From Parafrigoribacterium mesophilum (GTDB lineage: Bacteria; Actinomycetota; Actinomycetes; Actinomycetales; Microbacteriaceae): a DNA stretch of 64,000 bases. Below, piece by piece: positions 26,478 to 35,328 of the stretch (position 1 is the stretch's first letter; each line of letters opens with the position of its first letter). The stretch lies in contig NZ_JBDJAF010000001.1 of NCBI RefSeq assembly GCF_039652555.1, forward strand, positions 1,860,001-1,924,000, in the 5' to 3' direction. Under the pieces are notes generated by a model, which saw only the letters and a list, made by a program, of their open reading frames with translations, had not been told where the DNA came from and made no database searches. A program made the translations under genes and the position numbers.

Positions 26478-28169
26478 TCAGGCGGCGAGCGTTTTCCGCA
26501 CCTCGCGCCGCAGCACCTTGCCGATCAGCGAGTGCGGCAGCGCATCCACCTGCACGATCCGCTTGGGCACCTTGTACGCCGTGAGGTGGCTGCGGCAGTA
26601 GGTGCGTAGGCCCTCCGCATCGAGTGAGGCACCGGCCCTGGGCACGACCGCCGCGACCACGTCCTCGCCGCCGTCGCTCGGCAGTCCGACCACGGCGACG
26701 TCCGCGACATCCGGATGCGACCGCAACGCGGCCTCCACTTCGGAGGGAGCGACGTTGAAACCGCCGGTGATGATGATCTCTTTGAGTCGGTCGACGATGG
26801 TGATGAAGCCGTCACCAGCGACGCGCACGATATCGCCGGTTCGCAGCCACCCATCGTCCAGCAGCACGTCGGCGGTCTCGATCGGCCGGTTCCAGTACCC
26901 CTGGAACACCTGAGGTCCACGCACAAGCAGTTCGCCTTCCGCCCCCACCCCCAGGTCCACGGTCGGATCGGCCGGGTCGACCACGCGGATCTCCGTGCTC
27001 GGGAACGGCACACCCACCGAACCGGGACGCCGGGTGAGTCCGATCGGGTTTCCGGCGATGATCGGCGAGGCCTCAGTCATCCCGTAGCCCTCGACGAGCA
27101 GTCCGCCGGTGGCGCGCTCCCACAGCTTCACAATCTCGACGGTCAGTCCCATGGCGCCGGAGATGGCAAAACGGATGCCCTGAAGGCTGATCCTGCGCGC
27201 CGCGGCCGCGGTCGCGAGCCGCTGATAGAGCGGAGGTACCGCGGGCAGGAAGGTGGCCGGGATGTGCTTCATGGCGCCGAGCACCAGCTTCTCGTCGAAC
27301 TTCGGGAAGAGCACGAGCCTGGCGCCCATACTCATCGCGAAGGTGACGCACAGGGTGAGCCCATAGGAATGGAACATGGGCAACACCCCGTAGACGACCT
27401 CGTGTCCCTTTCGCAGTCCCGGTACCCAGGCCTCGCCCTGCATCGCGTTGGCGCGCAGGTTCGCGTGGGTCAGGATGGCCCCCTTCGGCGCTCCGGTGGT
27501 GCCGCTGGTGTACTGCAACACGGCGATGTCCTCCGGTTTCACCACCGGTAGTTCCAGGTTCGGTGAGGAGATCTGCGACAGTGACGCCCAGGCGATCGTG
27601 CCGTTCGCGGTGGTGCCGGCGCTCAGCGCCGCCCTGGCGGCCTGAACCTTGGCCAACGGCAGCCGCAGGGCAAGTCGTTTCACCCACGGCATGGCCTTGG
27701 TGAGGTCGACGGAGATCACGGTGTTGACGCCCATGGCGGCGGGGAAAGACTGCACCGTGGCGGCGACCTTGTCCCAAACGATCGCGACGGTGGCGCCGTG
27801 GTCCTCGAACTGCCGGCGAAGTTCACCCTGGGTGTACAGCGGGTTGTGCTCGACCGCGATCGCGCCCAGAGACAGGATGGCGTAGAACGCGATGATGTGC
27901 TGCGGGCAGTTCGGCAGCACCAGCGCCACCCGGTCACCGTGCCCAACGCCGAGGGTACGCAGCCCCCCGGCGACGCGCTGGATTTTCTCGCCGAGTTGCC
28001 GGTAGCTGGTACTCGCGCCGAAGAACTCCAGAGCGATCCTGCTGTCGTACTCCCGCACGGAGTGGGCCATCATGTCGGCGAGGGTCTCAGTGACCGGCGC
28101 TATCTCGTGCGGTACTCCCGGCGCGTACGCCGAAAGCCAGGGCTTGGTTGCGAATTTCGTCTCCGTCAC
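26478..28169 (-). CDS. Long-chain fatty-acid (or aryl) CoA ligase
   Basis: A 563-residue acyl-activating enzyme (ANL superfamily) that makes acyl-CoA through an acyl-adenylate. The P-loop YTSGTTGAPKGAILTH, the GYGMTEASP motif, the hinge Asp region RTGDIVR and the C-terminal KEIIITGGFNVAPSEVE are intact, as is the final catalytic Lys in HSLIGKVLRREV. The frame is open to 28316, but that would overlap the threonine-aldolase gene; GTG 28169 is 46 bases clear of it and is chosen. FadD is the likeliest identity; the chain-length choice is not visible. Confidence 0.9.
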   Translation of the reverse strand: MTETKFATKPWLSAYAPGVPHEIAPVTETLADMMAHSVREYDSRIALEFFGASTSYRQLGEKIQRVAGGLRTLGVGHGDRVALVLPNCPQHIIAFYAILSLGAIAVEHNPLYTQGELRRQFEDHGATVAIVWDKVAATVQSFPAAMGVNTVISVDLTKAMPWVKRLALRLPLAKVQAARAALSAGTTANGTIAWASLSQISSPNLELPVVKPEDIAVLQYTSGTTGAPKGAILTHANLRANAMQGEAWVPGLRKGHEVVYGVLPMFHSYGLTLCVTFAMSMGARLVLFPKFDEKLVLGAMKHIPATFLPAVPPLYQRLATAAAARRISLQGIRFAISGAMGLTVEIVKLWERATGGLLVEGYGMTEASPIIAGNPIGLTRRPGSVGVPFPSTEIRVVDPADPTVDLGVGAEGELLVRGPQVFQGYWNRPIETADVLLDDGWLRTGDIVRVAGDGFITIVDRLKEIIITGGFNVAPSEVEAALRSHPDVADVAVVGLPSDGGEDVVAAVVPRAGASLDAEGLRTYCRSHLTAYKVPKRIVQVDALPHSLIGKVLRREVRKTLAA

Positions 28170-28215
28170 TGTTCCACCCTCAACTGTGCTGCCTGCCGGT
28201 GCCTGCCTTTTGAAC

Positions 28216-29283
28216 TTACGCCGCCAATTCCACTTTGAGGGCTGCGACGAACCGGTCGATGTCGGAGGCACTCGTGTCGAACCCGCACATCCAACGCACC
28301 TCACGCTTGGCGGCATCCCAGTCGTAGAAGCGGAAGTGCTCCCGCAGCCGGTCGGCGACCCCGGCCGGCAGTGTGGCGAACACCGCGTTGGACTGCGTCG
28401 GCTGGCTGAATCCCACCCCGACGATCGAGCCCTCGGCGACGCCGGATTCCAGGCTCTGGCGCAAGTACGCGGCCATGGCGTTGGCGTGGGTGGCCGAACG
28501 CAGCCAGAGATCGCCCTCGTACAGCGCGATCAGCTGAGCCGACACGAACCGCATTTTGGAGGCAAGCTGCATGGTCAGCTTGCGCAAGTAGGGCAGGCCC
28601 GATGTCGCATCCGGATTCAGCACGACCACCGCTTCGCCGTAGAGCAGCCCGTTCTTGGTGCCGCCGAAGCTGAGGATGTCGACGCCGGCATCCGTGGTGA
28701 ACTCCCGAAGCGGTGCGTTCAGCGAGGCAGCGGCATTCGAGATGCGCGCGCCGTCCACGTGGAGTTTCATGCCGCGGGCGTGCACGTGATCGGCGATGGC
28801 GCGGATCTCGGCCGCGGTGTACGCGGTGCCGAGCTCGGTGGTCTGGGTGATGCTCACGGCCAGCGGCTGGGCGCGGTGCTCGTCGCCCCAGCCCCACGCC
28901 TCCCGGTCGATCAGTTCGGGGGTGAGCTTGCCGTCGGGCGAGGGCACGGTGAGCAGTTTCAGCCCGCCGATGCGTTCCGGTGCGCCGTTTTCGTCGCAGT
29001 GGATGTGCGCGGTGGAGGTGCAGACGACGGCGCCCCAGCGCGGCAGCAGCGAGGTGAGGCTGACCACGTTGGCCCCCGTGCCGTTGAATACGGGGAAGGT
29101 TTCGGCTTGGTCGCCGAAATGTCCCTTGACCACCTCGCGCAGCCGGGCGGTGTACACGTCGGCGCCGTAGGCGATCTGGTGGCCTTCGTTGGCCTCGGCG
29201 ATGGCCGCGAGCACCTCGGGGTGCACCCCCGCGTAATTGTCGCTGGCGAATCCTCGGAGGTTGGGGTCATGAAGTCGAGTCAC
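28216..29283 (-). CDS. ltaE: Low-specificity L-threonine aldolase (PLP)
   Basis: A 355-residue PLP enzyme of the beta-eliminating lyase family that splits L-threonine or L-allo-threonine to glycine and acetaldehyde. It opens FASDNYAGVHPEVLAAI, holds LHVDGARISNAAASL with the cofactor Asp, and the PLP Lys is in DILSFGGTKNGLL. GAGACT lies six bases before GTG 29283. It is followed on the same strand by the acyl-CoA ligase gene; no functional link is apparent. Confidence 0.9.
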   Translation of the reverse strand: MTRLHDPNLRGFASDNYAGVHPEVLAAIAEANEGHQIAYGADVYTARLREVVKGHFGDQAETFPVFNGTGANVVSLTSLLPRWGAVVCTSTAHIHCDENGAPERIGGLKLLTVPSPDGKLTPELIDREAWGWGDEHRAQPLAVSITQTTELGTAYTAAEIRAIADHVHARGMKLHVDGARISNAAASLNAPLREFTTDAGVDILSFGGTKNGLLYGEAVVVLNPDATSGLPYLRKLTMQLASKMRFVSAQLIALYEGDLWLRSATHANAMAAYLRQSLESGVAEGSIVGVGFSQPTQSNAVFATLPAGVADRLREHFRFYDWDAAKREVRWMCGFDTSASDIDRFVAALKVELAA

Positions 29284-29328
29284 CGTTTCAGTCTCCCACG
29301 CGGAATCGCCCGGTCCTATCGACGGCGA

Positions 29329-29703
29329 TCAGGGATCGTGCCGCGGCTCGTAACTGATGAGGCCGACGGTGTTTCCTTCGCTGTCCCGGATGAACGCCAT
29401 CCACTCGTCGTTCCCGGCGGGACCGAGCGTGTCATCCGTGTGGCTGAAGATCACCTGCGGTTCGCCCACCATGTCGACGCCCTCCCCGCGCAGCCGGCTG
29501 ACGGTGGCGTGGACGTCATCCACTTCGAAATAGACGAGGGCGGATGCGGCGGCCCGCTCGAGCAGCAGCCGGGAACGCCCGACGTTGAAGAAGAGCAATC
29601 CTGGTTCGAAACGTCCGGCCGGTGGGCCGCCGAGCAGGGATTCGTAAAATGCGGCCGCACGATCCAGGTCGTCGGCGTGTTGGGCCACCTGCAGGATCTC
29701 CAT
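29329..29703 (-). CDS. VOC/glyoxalase-like protein
   Basis: A 124-residue single VOC domain: EILQVAQHADDLDRAAAFYESLLGG, LVYFEVDDVHATVSRLRGEGVDM, WMAFIRDSEGNTVGLISY. Members bind a metal through His/Glu pairs and act as isomerases, dioxygenases or resistance proteins; here the substrate is not known. GGTGGAGG lies about eight bases before ATG 29703 and inside the longer frame that starts at GTG 29715, so the internal ATG is chosen. Confidence 0.85.
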   Translation of the reverse strand: MEILQVAQHADDLDRAAAFYESLLGGPPAGRFEPGLLFFNVGRSRLLLERAAASALVYFEVDDVHATVSRLRGEGVDMVGEPQVIFSHTDDTLGPAGNDEWMAFIRDSEGNTVGLISYEPRHDP

Positions 29704-29760
29704 GGGAACCTCCACCTACGATCTTGGGCGTTGCGAGACCGGCTGTCTATGGCTCAGGGA

Positions 29761-30870
29761 TCACCGGGCCAGGGCATCTCTCAGTTTCACCCGCGAGCCG
29801 GTGCGTAGCAGCGAGTTCGCGTAAATCCGCGACCCGAGCACGATGACGACGCCGGTGGTCAGCAGCAGCAACGCGAGGGAGGCGAGCGGTTCCCACCAGC
29901 TGGCCGTGCCCAGGAAGATCCGCATCGGCATTCCAACCGGAGCGGAGAACGGCACGTACGACATGATGCCGAGCACCACCGGATTGTCGTTGAAGAAGAT
30001 GACGAGAAGGTACGGAAGCATGACGAGCACCATCACCGGCGAGGTGACGCTGCCGACATCCTCCTGACGCGACACGAGCGAGGCCGTGGCCGCGTACAGC
30101 GCGGCGAGCATCACGAAGCCGAAGGCGAAGAAGACCAAGAACCAGACGAGCGACGGTCCGAGATCCGACAGCAGCGAGCGCTGGCCGGTCGCCGCCAGGC
30201 CGGCCGCGGCCAACAATGCGATGGCGGTGATCTGGGCAAACGCGAGCAGGCTGTTGCCGACCACCTTTCCGGCCAGCAGCGCCCGCACCGGGATGGCGGA
30301 CATCAGGATCTCCACCACCCGGGTCTGCTTCTCTTCCACGACGCTCTGCGCGATGGTCGTTCCGAAGGTGATCGCGGACATGAAGAAGACCAGTCCGAAC
30401 CCGATCGCCACGAAGTAGGACAGGGCCGGGTTCGTCCCTCCGCTTTTCAGCAGCTCGACCGGTGGCGCGACGCTGAGCCGCGCGATGACGTCCCGCGGAG
30501 CGGAATCCAGCGCGATGATGGTCACCTTCAGCGGTGAATCCGCGGCGCCCGGCACCACGGCGGCCTTCACCGTGCCCTTCTTCACGAGCGCGGTGGCCTC
30601 CGCGACGCTGGCGACCTCCGTGACGGTGAGGCCAGGCGCGTGCCGCACGACCGCGACGGCCGAGCCGGTGGCCGCGACGGTGGTCGCCGGCGGATGCGCG
30701 CTCAGGATGCCGCCGACCAGCACCGACGCGAGCACGGCGAGCATGAGGATGCCGGTGGAGATCAGGAACGCCTTGCTGCGCAGCTTCATCCGCACCTCGC
30801 GCACCGCTACCAGCCTGGCGCTGTGCGCGAAGCTCAACGGGGGGAGGTTCGCGCGTGTGGCGGCGCTCAC
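29761..30870 (-). CDS. ABC-2 type exporter permease (NatB-like)
   Basis: A 369-residue membrane subunit. A cytoplasmic N-terminus (VREVRMKLRSKAFLIS) leads into helix 1, a large extracytoplasmic loop follows, and five more helices are grouped in the C-terminal half (FFMSAITFGTTIAQSVVEEKQTRVVEILMSAI is the ABC-2 signature region). The GTG at 30870 overlaps the stop of the ATPase gene in a GTGA, so the longer frame to 31053 is rejected. With the ATPase it forms a NatAB-like exporter for cations, lipids or drugs; the substrate is unknown. Confidence 0.9.
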   Translation of the reverse strand: MSAATRANLPPLSFAHSARLVAVREVRMKLRSKAFLISTGILMLAVLASVLVGGILSAHPPATTVAATGSAVAVVRHAPGLTVTEVASVAEATALVKKGTVKAAVVPGAADSPLKVTIIALDSAPRDVIARLSVAPPVELLKSGGTNPALSYFVAIGFGLVFFMSAITFGTTIAQSVVEEKQTRVVEILMSAIPVRALLAGKVVGNSLLAFAQITAIALLAAAGLAATGQRSLLSDLGPSLVWFLVFFAFGFVMLAALYAATASLVSRQEDVGSVTSPVMVLVMLPYLLVIFFNDNPVVLGIMSYVPFSAPVGMPMRIFLGTASWWEPLASLALLLLTTGVVIVLGSRIYANSLLRTGSRVKLRDALAR

Positions 30871-31754
30871 TGTATGACTTCCCGGAAAATCTGGGCGAGC
30901 GAGGCCTCCTGCGGCGTGAATCGAAACACCGGTCCGCGGGACAGCGCCTCCCGCAGCACTGCCTGTGCGGCATCCGGGCTCTCGGCATGAAAACGCACCT
31001 GATCCCCGGCATCCGCATCCAGCACGGTGATGCCCGCGATCTGATGCAGCCACTGGATGCTGCCGGGCGCCGCGAGTTCGTACTGGGATTGCGCGTGGGC
31101 GCTCTGCAGGGCCTGCCGTGAGCCACTGGCCCGGATGACGCCGCCGGCGATCACGACGAGGTCGTCACACAGGCGTTCCACTATGTCGAGCTGATGTGAG
31201 GAGAACAGCACGCACGCGCCGCCTGCCGCGTGTTCCTTCAGCACCGCCTGCACCGCCTCGACCGCCAGCGGATCGAGCCCGGAGAACGGTTCGTCCAGGA
31301 CGAGCACGTCGGGGTCGTGCACGAGGGCGGCGGCGATCTGGGCGCGCTGCTGGTTACCGAGCGACAGGCTCTCCACGGTCGCGTTGGCTCTTTCGGCCAG
31401 CCCGAGACGTTCGAGCAAACCCGTGGCGTTCCGGACGGCGGCCGAGTGCGTCATTCCGTGTAGTTGGGCTAGGTACACGATGTGTTCGGCGACCCGCATC
31501 TTCGGGTAGAGCCCCCGCTCTTCTGGCATGTACCCGAACCGGCGCCGCCGGGCCGAGTCGAGTTCGGTGCCGTTGAACCGCACCCGTCCGGCATCGGGTG
31601 TGAGCACGCCGAGGATGATCCGCATCGCCGTGGTCTTGCCGGCACCGTTGGCTCCGACGAAGCCGGTCATCCGGCCGGGTTCCACGGTGAAGCTCACGCC
31701 CGACAGTGCCGGCGTCGCACCGAACGACCGCGTCACATCCGTCAGTTCGAGCAC
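30867..31754 (-). CDS. ABC exporter ATPase (NatA-like)
   Basis: A 295-residue ATPase with Walker A GANGAGKTT, signature LSLGNQQRAQIAAAL, Walker B VLVLDEPFSGLDP and the H-loop in FSSHQLDIVE. The LSLGNQQ form is typical of the NatA/YhaQ group. A C-terminal domain of about 80 residues follows. TAGGCT (31766-31761) ends six bases before GTG 31754, so the operon message is probably leaderless. The gene is coupled by a four-base overlap to its permease. Confidence 0.92.
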   Translation of the reverse strand: MLELTDVTRSFGATPALSGVSFTVEPGRMTGFVGANGAGKTTAMRIILGVLTPDAGRVRFNGTELDSARRRRFGYMPEERGLYPKMRVAEHIVYLAQLHGMTHSAAVRNATGLLERLGLAERANATVESLSLGNQQRAQIAAALVHDPDVLVLDEPFSGLDPLAVEAVQAVLKEHAAGGACVLFSSHQLDIVERLCDDLVVIAGGVIRASGSRQALQSAHAQSQYELAAPGSIQWLHQIAGITVLDADAGDQVRFHAESPDAAQAVLREALSRGPVFRFTPQEASLAQIFREVIQ

Positions 31755-31766
31755 GCGCCAAGCCTA
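31755..31766 (-). promoter_or_regulatory. Leaderless promoter -10 of the NatAB-like operon
   Basis: TAGGCT (31766-31761 on the minus strand), then six bases, then GTG 31754. Confidence 0.45.
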
Positions 31767-31798
31767 ACCAGAGATTCCCTTCGAGACGGGCCTCCTTC

Positions 31799-31871
31799 GA
31801 GCCCCCAGGCGAGCGTCTCGAAGGTGGTCCCTGAGGAATGAGCCCCCAGGCGAGCGTCTCGAAGGTGGTCC
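31799..31871. repeat. Two direct copies of a 32-bp unit
   Basis: The unit beginning GAGCCCCCAGGCGAGCGTCT occupies 31799-31830 and 31840-31871 without a mismatch, and the CGTCTCGAAGG word is also present inverted at 31788-31798. The second copy abuts the stop codon of the next gene. Confidence 0.8.
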
Positions 31872-33326
31872 TCAGCCGCGGCCGGTGATCCCCGAGGTCG
31901 ACTCGATCACCGGCGTCAGCTTCTTCCCCAGCGCCTCGTAGAACATGGAGAGCGGGAACTCGTCGTCCAGCACCTCGTCGGTCAGACCCTTCGGTTTGCC
32001 CAGCAGCGGAAGGTCGCGGGCGGCCCACTTCGAGGCCGGATGCGGCGTGAGGGTCGCGGACACCAGCTCGTACGCGGCGAGCCAGTGAGCCGTCTTCGGC
32101 CGGTCAATCGAGCGCCAGTACAGGTCCTCGATTGCGTGGCCCAGTTCCAGCACCGTCTCCGGAACCTCGTCCCAGTCGATCGACAGCTGGGTGTCGGTCC
32201 AGTGCAGCACGTGATGCTGGTGCAGCCAGGCGAACAGCAGTTGTCCGCCCAGTCCGTCGTAGTTGCGCACCCGAGTGCCCGACAGTGCGAACCGGAAGAT
32301 CCGGTCGAAGATCACGGCGTACTGCACGAGCTTTGCGTGGTCGAGGATCGACTGCTGTGTGGGCGTGAGTTCGTCGGGACCGAGTTGCGACAGGTTCCGT
32401 TCCAGCTTCACCGATTCGCGGAACGCCGTCAGATCGCAGCGCAACTCCTCGAGCGAATACAGGAAGAACGGCATCCGCTGCTTGATCATGAACGGATCGA
32501 ACGGCAGATCGCCGCGCATGTGGGTGCGGTCGTGGATCAGATCCCACATCACGAAGGTCTCTTCCGCGAGCTTCTGGTCAGCCAGCAGGCGCATCGCATC
32601 CGCCGGCAGTTCCAGGCCCGTGAACTGCGCAGCAGCACGCACCACCGTGCGGAACCGGGCCGCCTCCCGGTCGGCGAAGATGCCTCCCCAGGTGAAGCTG
32701 GGGATCTGGCGCATGGCAATCGTCTCGGGGAACAGCGTTGCCGCGTTCGTGTCGTAACCCGGCGTGAAATCAAGGAAACGGATCGGTACGAACATCGAGT
32801 TGGAGTACTCGCCGTCTTGCAACTCCGCCACGAACTCTGGCCAGATCACCTCGACGAGCACCGCCTCCACGAGCCGGTCACGACTGCCGTTCTGCGTGTA
32901 CATCGGGAACACCACGAGGTGTCGCAACCCGTCCACCCGGCTGCGGCTCGGCTGGAAGGCGACGAGCGAGTCGAGGAAGTCCGGCACCCCGAATCCTCCG
33001 GAGACCCAGGCCGCAAAGTCGGCCCGCAACGCCGCCAGGTAATCGACGTCGTGTGGGAATAGCGGTGCGAGCTCCGCGATCGCCGCGGTGATCGTCTCGA
33101 CCAGCCCCCGGCAGTCTGGGTGTGCGGACGCCTCGGGGATGCTGCCATCCTGGATCTGATGGTCGCGCAAGGTGGTCGCCGCCTGCTTCAGACGCAGCCA
33201 GGCAGGGTTGTCGACAACGTCCCCGGTCGCCACCGGAATGACCTGCCCGGAACGGGAGGCGAGCTTTGAGCGGTCCTCGACAACCTCGGGTTCGCCAATG
33301 ATTGCGTCTTGTGTGACTTGTGACAT
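31872..33326 (-). CDS. Conserved actinobacterial hypothetical protein (tentatively DUF6421)
   Basis: A 484-residue soluble protein with no signal peptide or helix-rich membrane part. It has no catalytic motif that can be named with confidence. His-rich, acid-rich pieces stand out: MWDLIHDRTHMRGDLPFDPF near residue 264 and WLHQHHVLHWTDTQ near 380, both of which could bind a metal. From memory it resembles the family called DUF6421, found alone in Microbacteriaceae genomes; this is not verified. GGAGGT lies at the right distance before ATG 33326. It is probably monocistronic. Confidence 0.8.
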   Translation of the reverse strand: MSQVTQDAIIGEPEVVEDRSKLASRSGQVIPVATGDVVDNPAWLRLKQAATTLRDHQIQDGSIPEASAHPDCRGLVETITAAIAELAPLFPHDVDYLAALRADFAAWVSGGFGVPDFLDSLVAFQPSRSRVDGLRHLVVFPMYTQNGSRDRLVEAVLVEVIWPEFVAELQDGEYSNSMFVPIRFLDFTPGYDTNAATLFPETIAMRQIPSFTWGGIFADREAARFRTVVRAAAQFTGLELPADAMRLLADQKLAEETFVMWDLIHDRTHMRGDLPFDPFMIKQRMPFFLYSLEELRCDLTAFRESVKLERNLSQLGPDELTPTQQSILDHAKLVQYAVIFDRIFRFALSGTRVRNYDGLGGQLLFAWLHQHHVLHWTDTQLSIDWDEVPETVLELGHAIEDLYWRSIDRPKTAHWLAAYELVSATLTPHPASKWAARDLPLLGKPKGLTDEVLDDEFPLSMFYEALGKKLTPVIESTSGITGRG

Positions 33327-33506
33327 GGTCTACCTCCGATCGTCTGTCCAGGGATGTCCGCCGAGGACACCCACTCAAATTAAAATGAGTACTGCTCTCC
33401 AGGGTAATCGGCGGGCAGCGGCGTTTGGTTGTGACCGGCAGCACAGAGTTGCGCCACCGCCCGGTTCCACGCGGTTTCTTGGACCGGCCGACGCGATGTG
33501 ACGCGG

Positions 33507-34322
33507 TTACAGGCCGTGTGCGCTGAGCCAGTTCAGCAGCACAGTCGTGAACTCTTCCGGCCGCTCGACGCTCGGCAGGTGGGCGCAATCGTGGAACCGG
33601 CAGGAATCGGCGCGGGTGATCGTGGCGGCGAGGTACTCGTACTGCGCGAGCGCCTCGGACAGGTCATGATCGCCGACCATGACCAGCGTCGGAACGTCGA
33701 TGTCCGCGACTCGGTAATAGGCAGGCTCCTCCAGCGGGGTGGGCGTCGGGGCGTCCGCATGGTGACGGATGTTCGGAGCGCTGAGTTCATACGCCTGGGC
33801 GACGAACGTCGGCTCCAGATCACGGGCGTTGCGCTCCGGGCCGAACGTCCACAGCTCGGTTTCGCGACGGTTCAGGTCTTCCCACTGTTCGGCGGCGAGC
33901 AGCGCGTCAAGCTCGTCGAAGAGCGCATCCTCCCGCTCGGTGAGTTCGACTTCGGGGAAACCGGACGGGCCGGAACCGATCGTCACCAGTCCGCGCACGC
34001 GCTCCGGATGCTCCACCGCGAGGTCGATGGCGATGGCGCCTCCTCGGGAGCATCCGATGACGGTGGCACGCTCGATGCCGAGATGGTCCAGAAGCGCCAA
34101 CGCGTCGTCGCGGTCGGAGAACGGCACGTTGTCGGTCTCGGTCATGCCGTATCCGCGGGTGTCGAACCGCACCACGTAGTGCTGCCGGGCGAGCGCCTCG
34201 ACCTGCGGGTCCCACATCCGCAGCGTGGCGACGCCGGCGTGGATCAATAGCAGTGCGGGCGAGGAAACCTGCCCTTCCGTCTCGTAGTAGAGACGGGCTC
34301 CCGGCAGGTCAAGAGAAGGCAT
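33507..34322 (-). CDS. Alpha/beta hydrolase
   Basis: A 271-residue alpha/beta-fold hydrolase: oxyanion-side motif LLIHAGVATLRMWDPQ, RFDTRGYGMTE, nucleophile elbow GCSRGGA, Asp in PTLVMVGDHDLSE, and His in CRFHDCAHLPSVERPEEF. The closest general type is the 3-oxoadipate enol-lactonase/haloperoxidase group; the substrate is unknown. ATG 34322 lies exactly six bases after TACCCT, so the message starts at the codon itself and does not include the hairpin-rich stretch upstream (34345-34491). Confidence 0.88.
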   Translation of the reverse strand: MPSLDLPGARLYYETEGQVSSPALLLIHAGVATLRMWDPQVEALARQHYVVRFDTRGYGMTETDNVPFSDRDDALALLDHLGIERATVIGCSRGGAIAIDLAVEHPERVRGLVTIGSGPSGFPEVELTEREDALFDELDALLAAEQWEDLNRRETELWTFGPERNARDLEPTFVAQAYELSAPNIRHHADAPTPTPLEEPAYYRVADIDVPTLVMVGDHDLSEALAQYEYLAATITRADSCRFHDCAHLPSVERPEEFTTVLLNWLSAHGL

Positions 34323-34334
34323 AGCACGAGGGTA
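34323..34334 (-). promoter_or_regulatory. Leaderless promoter -10 of the alpha/beta-hydrolase gene
   Basis: TACCCT (34334-34329, minus strand) and six bases to ATG 34322. It lies downstream of the hairpin array, which supports a separate transcript for the latter. Confidence 0.5.
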
Positions 34335-34344
34335 GTCCAGGCAA

Positions 34345-34491
34345 ACAGAGTGGACCGCCCGTTCGGGTCCGAGCGGCCCACGTCCTCGCACCCCGCCAGA
34401 GGACTGGCAGACCAACTCAACCTGGCGGTTCGGGTCTGCCTGGTGGAGGCGTATAGCTCCAGGAAGGGGGATGCTGTCCTCCCTGGTCAAA
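34345..34491 (-). ncRNA. Candidate structured small RNA (four consecutive hairpins)
   Basis: The stretch has no reading frame. Four stems follow one another: 34351-34358 with 34373-34380 (eight pairs, one G-U), 34382-34387 with 34399-34404 (six pairs), 34406-34413 with 34433-34440 (eight pairs, inner four-pair stem), and 34459-34467 with 34478-34486 (nine pairs, one mismatch). On the minus strand a TATATT -10 box (34504-34499) sits about eight bases before the first stem. The next gene has its own promoter below it. No known riboswitch, SRP RNA or 6S motif is recognised. RNA identity is inference. Confidence 0.45.
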
Positions 34492-34593
34492 AGCTACCAA
34501 TATACCGGTTTGCCTGACAAGACCGCGTTTCCCCCCAGTGCGGGGCGCAGCCGCCGGCGGTCGGCCGACGGCGATTTCGGCACGTCGACCGGC

Positions 34594-35328
34594 TTAGCGG
34601 AGTCCACGCGCGACGGTGGGAGCCGGCTTGACGTCCGGTTGCGGCACCTCGATCGTCCCGAGCAGCGCGATCGCGGCGCGGGCCGCGTGCGCGTCGTTCG
34701 CCCGCACCGCATCCAGCAGCAACTGCTGCGATCGGTCGAGCGCAGCGAAATCGAGATAGTCGGGAAGGTGCAGACTGCCCAGCCGCACGATGTGTACCAC
34801 AGACGTGAGCGCCTTGCGCAGCGTCGGATTGTGTGACAACACCGTCAGGTGATGGAAAAACGCGAAGTTGGAGGTGGCCACGTTTTGCATGTCCAGGGCC
34901 GCGACGTGCCGCTGGAACGCAAGGTGGTCCCGCCGCATCGCCTCAAGCGTGCTGGTCGGGGCGGTGGGCACCACCTCGAGCACCAGCGGGAGATACAACG
35001 CCAGCCAGACGATCATCGCATCCGCCGTCTCGCGCGGCGACACGTCGGCCACCCGGGTGAAGCGGTTCGCCGACGCCTCGATGATGCCGATTTGCCGCAG
35101 CCGCAGCAGCGCCTCGCGCACCGGTGTGCGGGACACGCCAAGCTGTGCCGCGAGTTCGACGTCGCTGATCCGCTGGCCCGGCAGCAGCCGGCCCTCGTGC
35201 ACGGCGGTGAGGATCTCGTCGAAGACGCTCTGCACGACGGTGCTGGTGGAGAACGCGGATCGGTCGCTGCGCGGATGCCCGGTGGTGGTCCGTGGCGTCA
35301 GCTCGGATGCCGACTGCTCTGCACTCAT
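34594..35328 (-). CDS. GntR-family (FadR/FCD) transcription regulator
   Basis: A 244-residue regulator. The winged helix (about 30-100) contains FDEILTAVHEGRLLPGQRISDVELAAQLGVSRTPVREALLRLRQIGIIE; the FCD ligand domain after it holds the metal-site pattern with Asp and His residues (RRDHLAFQRH, NFAFFHHLTVLSHNPTL). Such proteins respond to small acids. The ATG 35328 lies in the second copy of a 17-bp tandem duplication, and a six-codon ORF starting at ATG 35345 ends across it. The gene is divergent from nothing; its target may be itself or the hydrolase downstream. Confidence 0.9.
   Translation of the reverse strand: MSAEQSASELTPRTTTGHPRSDRSAFSTSTVVQSVFDEILTAVHEGRLLPGQRISDVELAAQLGVSRTPVREALLRLRQIGIIEASANRFTRVADVSPRETADAMIVWLALYLPLVLEVVPTAPTSTLEAMRRDHLAFQRHVAALDMQNVATSNFAFFHHLTVLSHNPTLRKALTSVVHIVRLGSLHLPDYLDFAALDRSQQLLLDAVRANDAHAARAAIALLGTIEVPQPDVKPAPTVARGLR

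Noticed and set aside
28072..29808. 578-codon plus-strand ORF
   Set aside because: It is antisense to the threonine-aldolase and VOC genes, a common result of high G+C content.
34345..34491. Known RNA families (SRP RNA, 6S-like, cobalamin, TPP, glycine or SAM riboswitches) for the hairpin array
   Set aside because: The invariant words of those families were not found on either strand, so only a candidate RNA is claimed.
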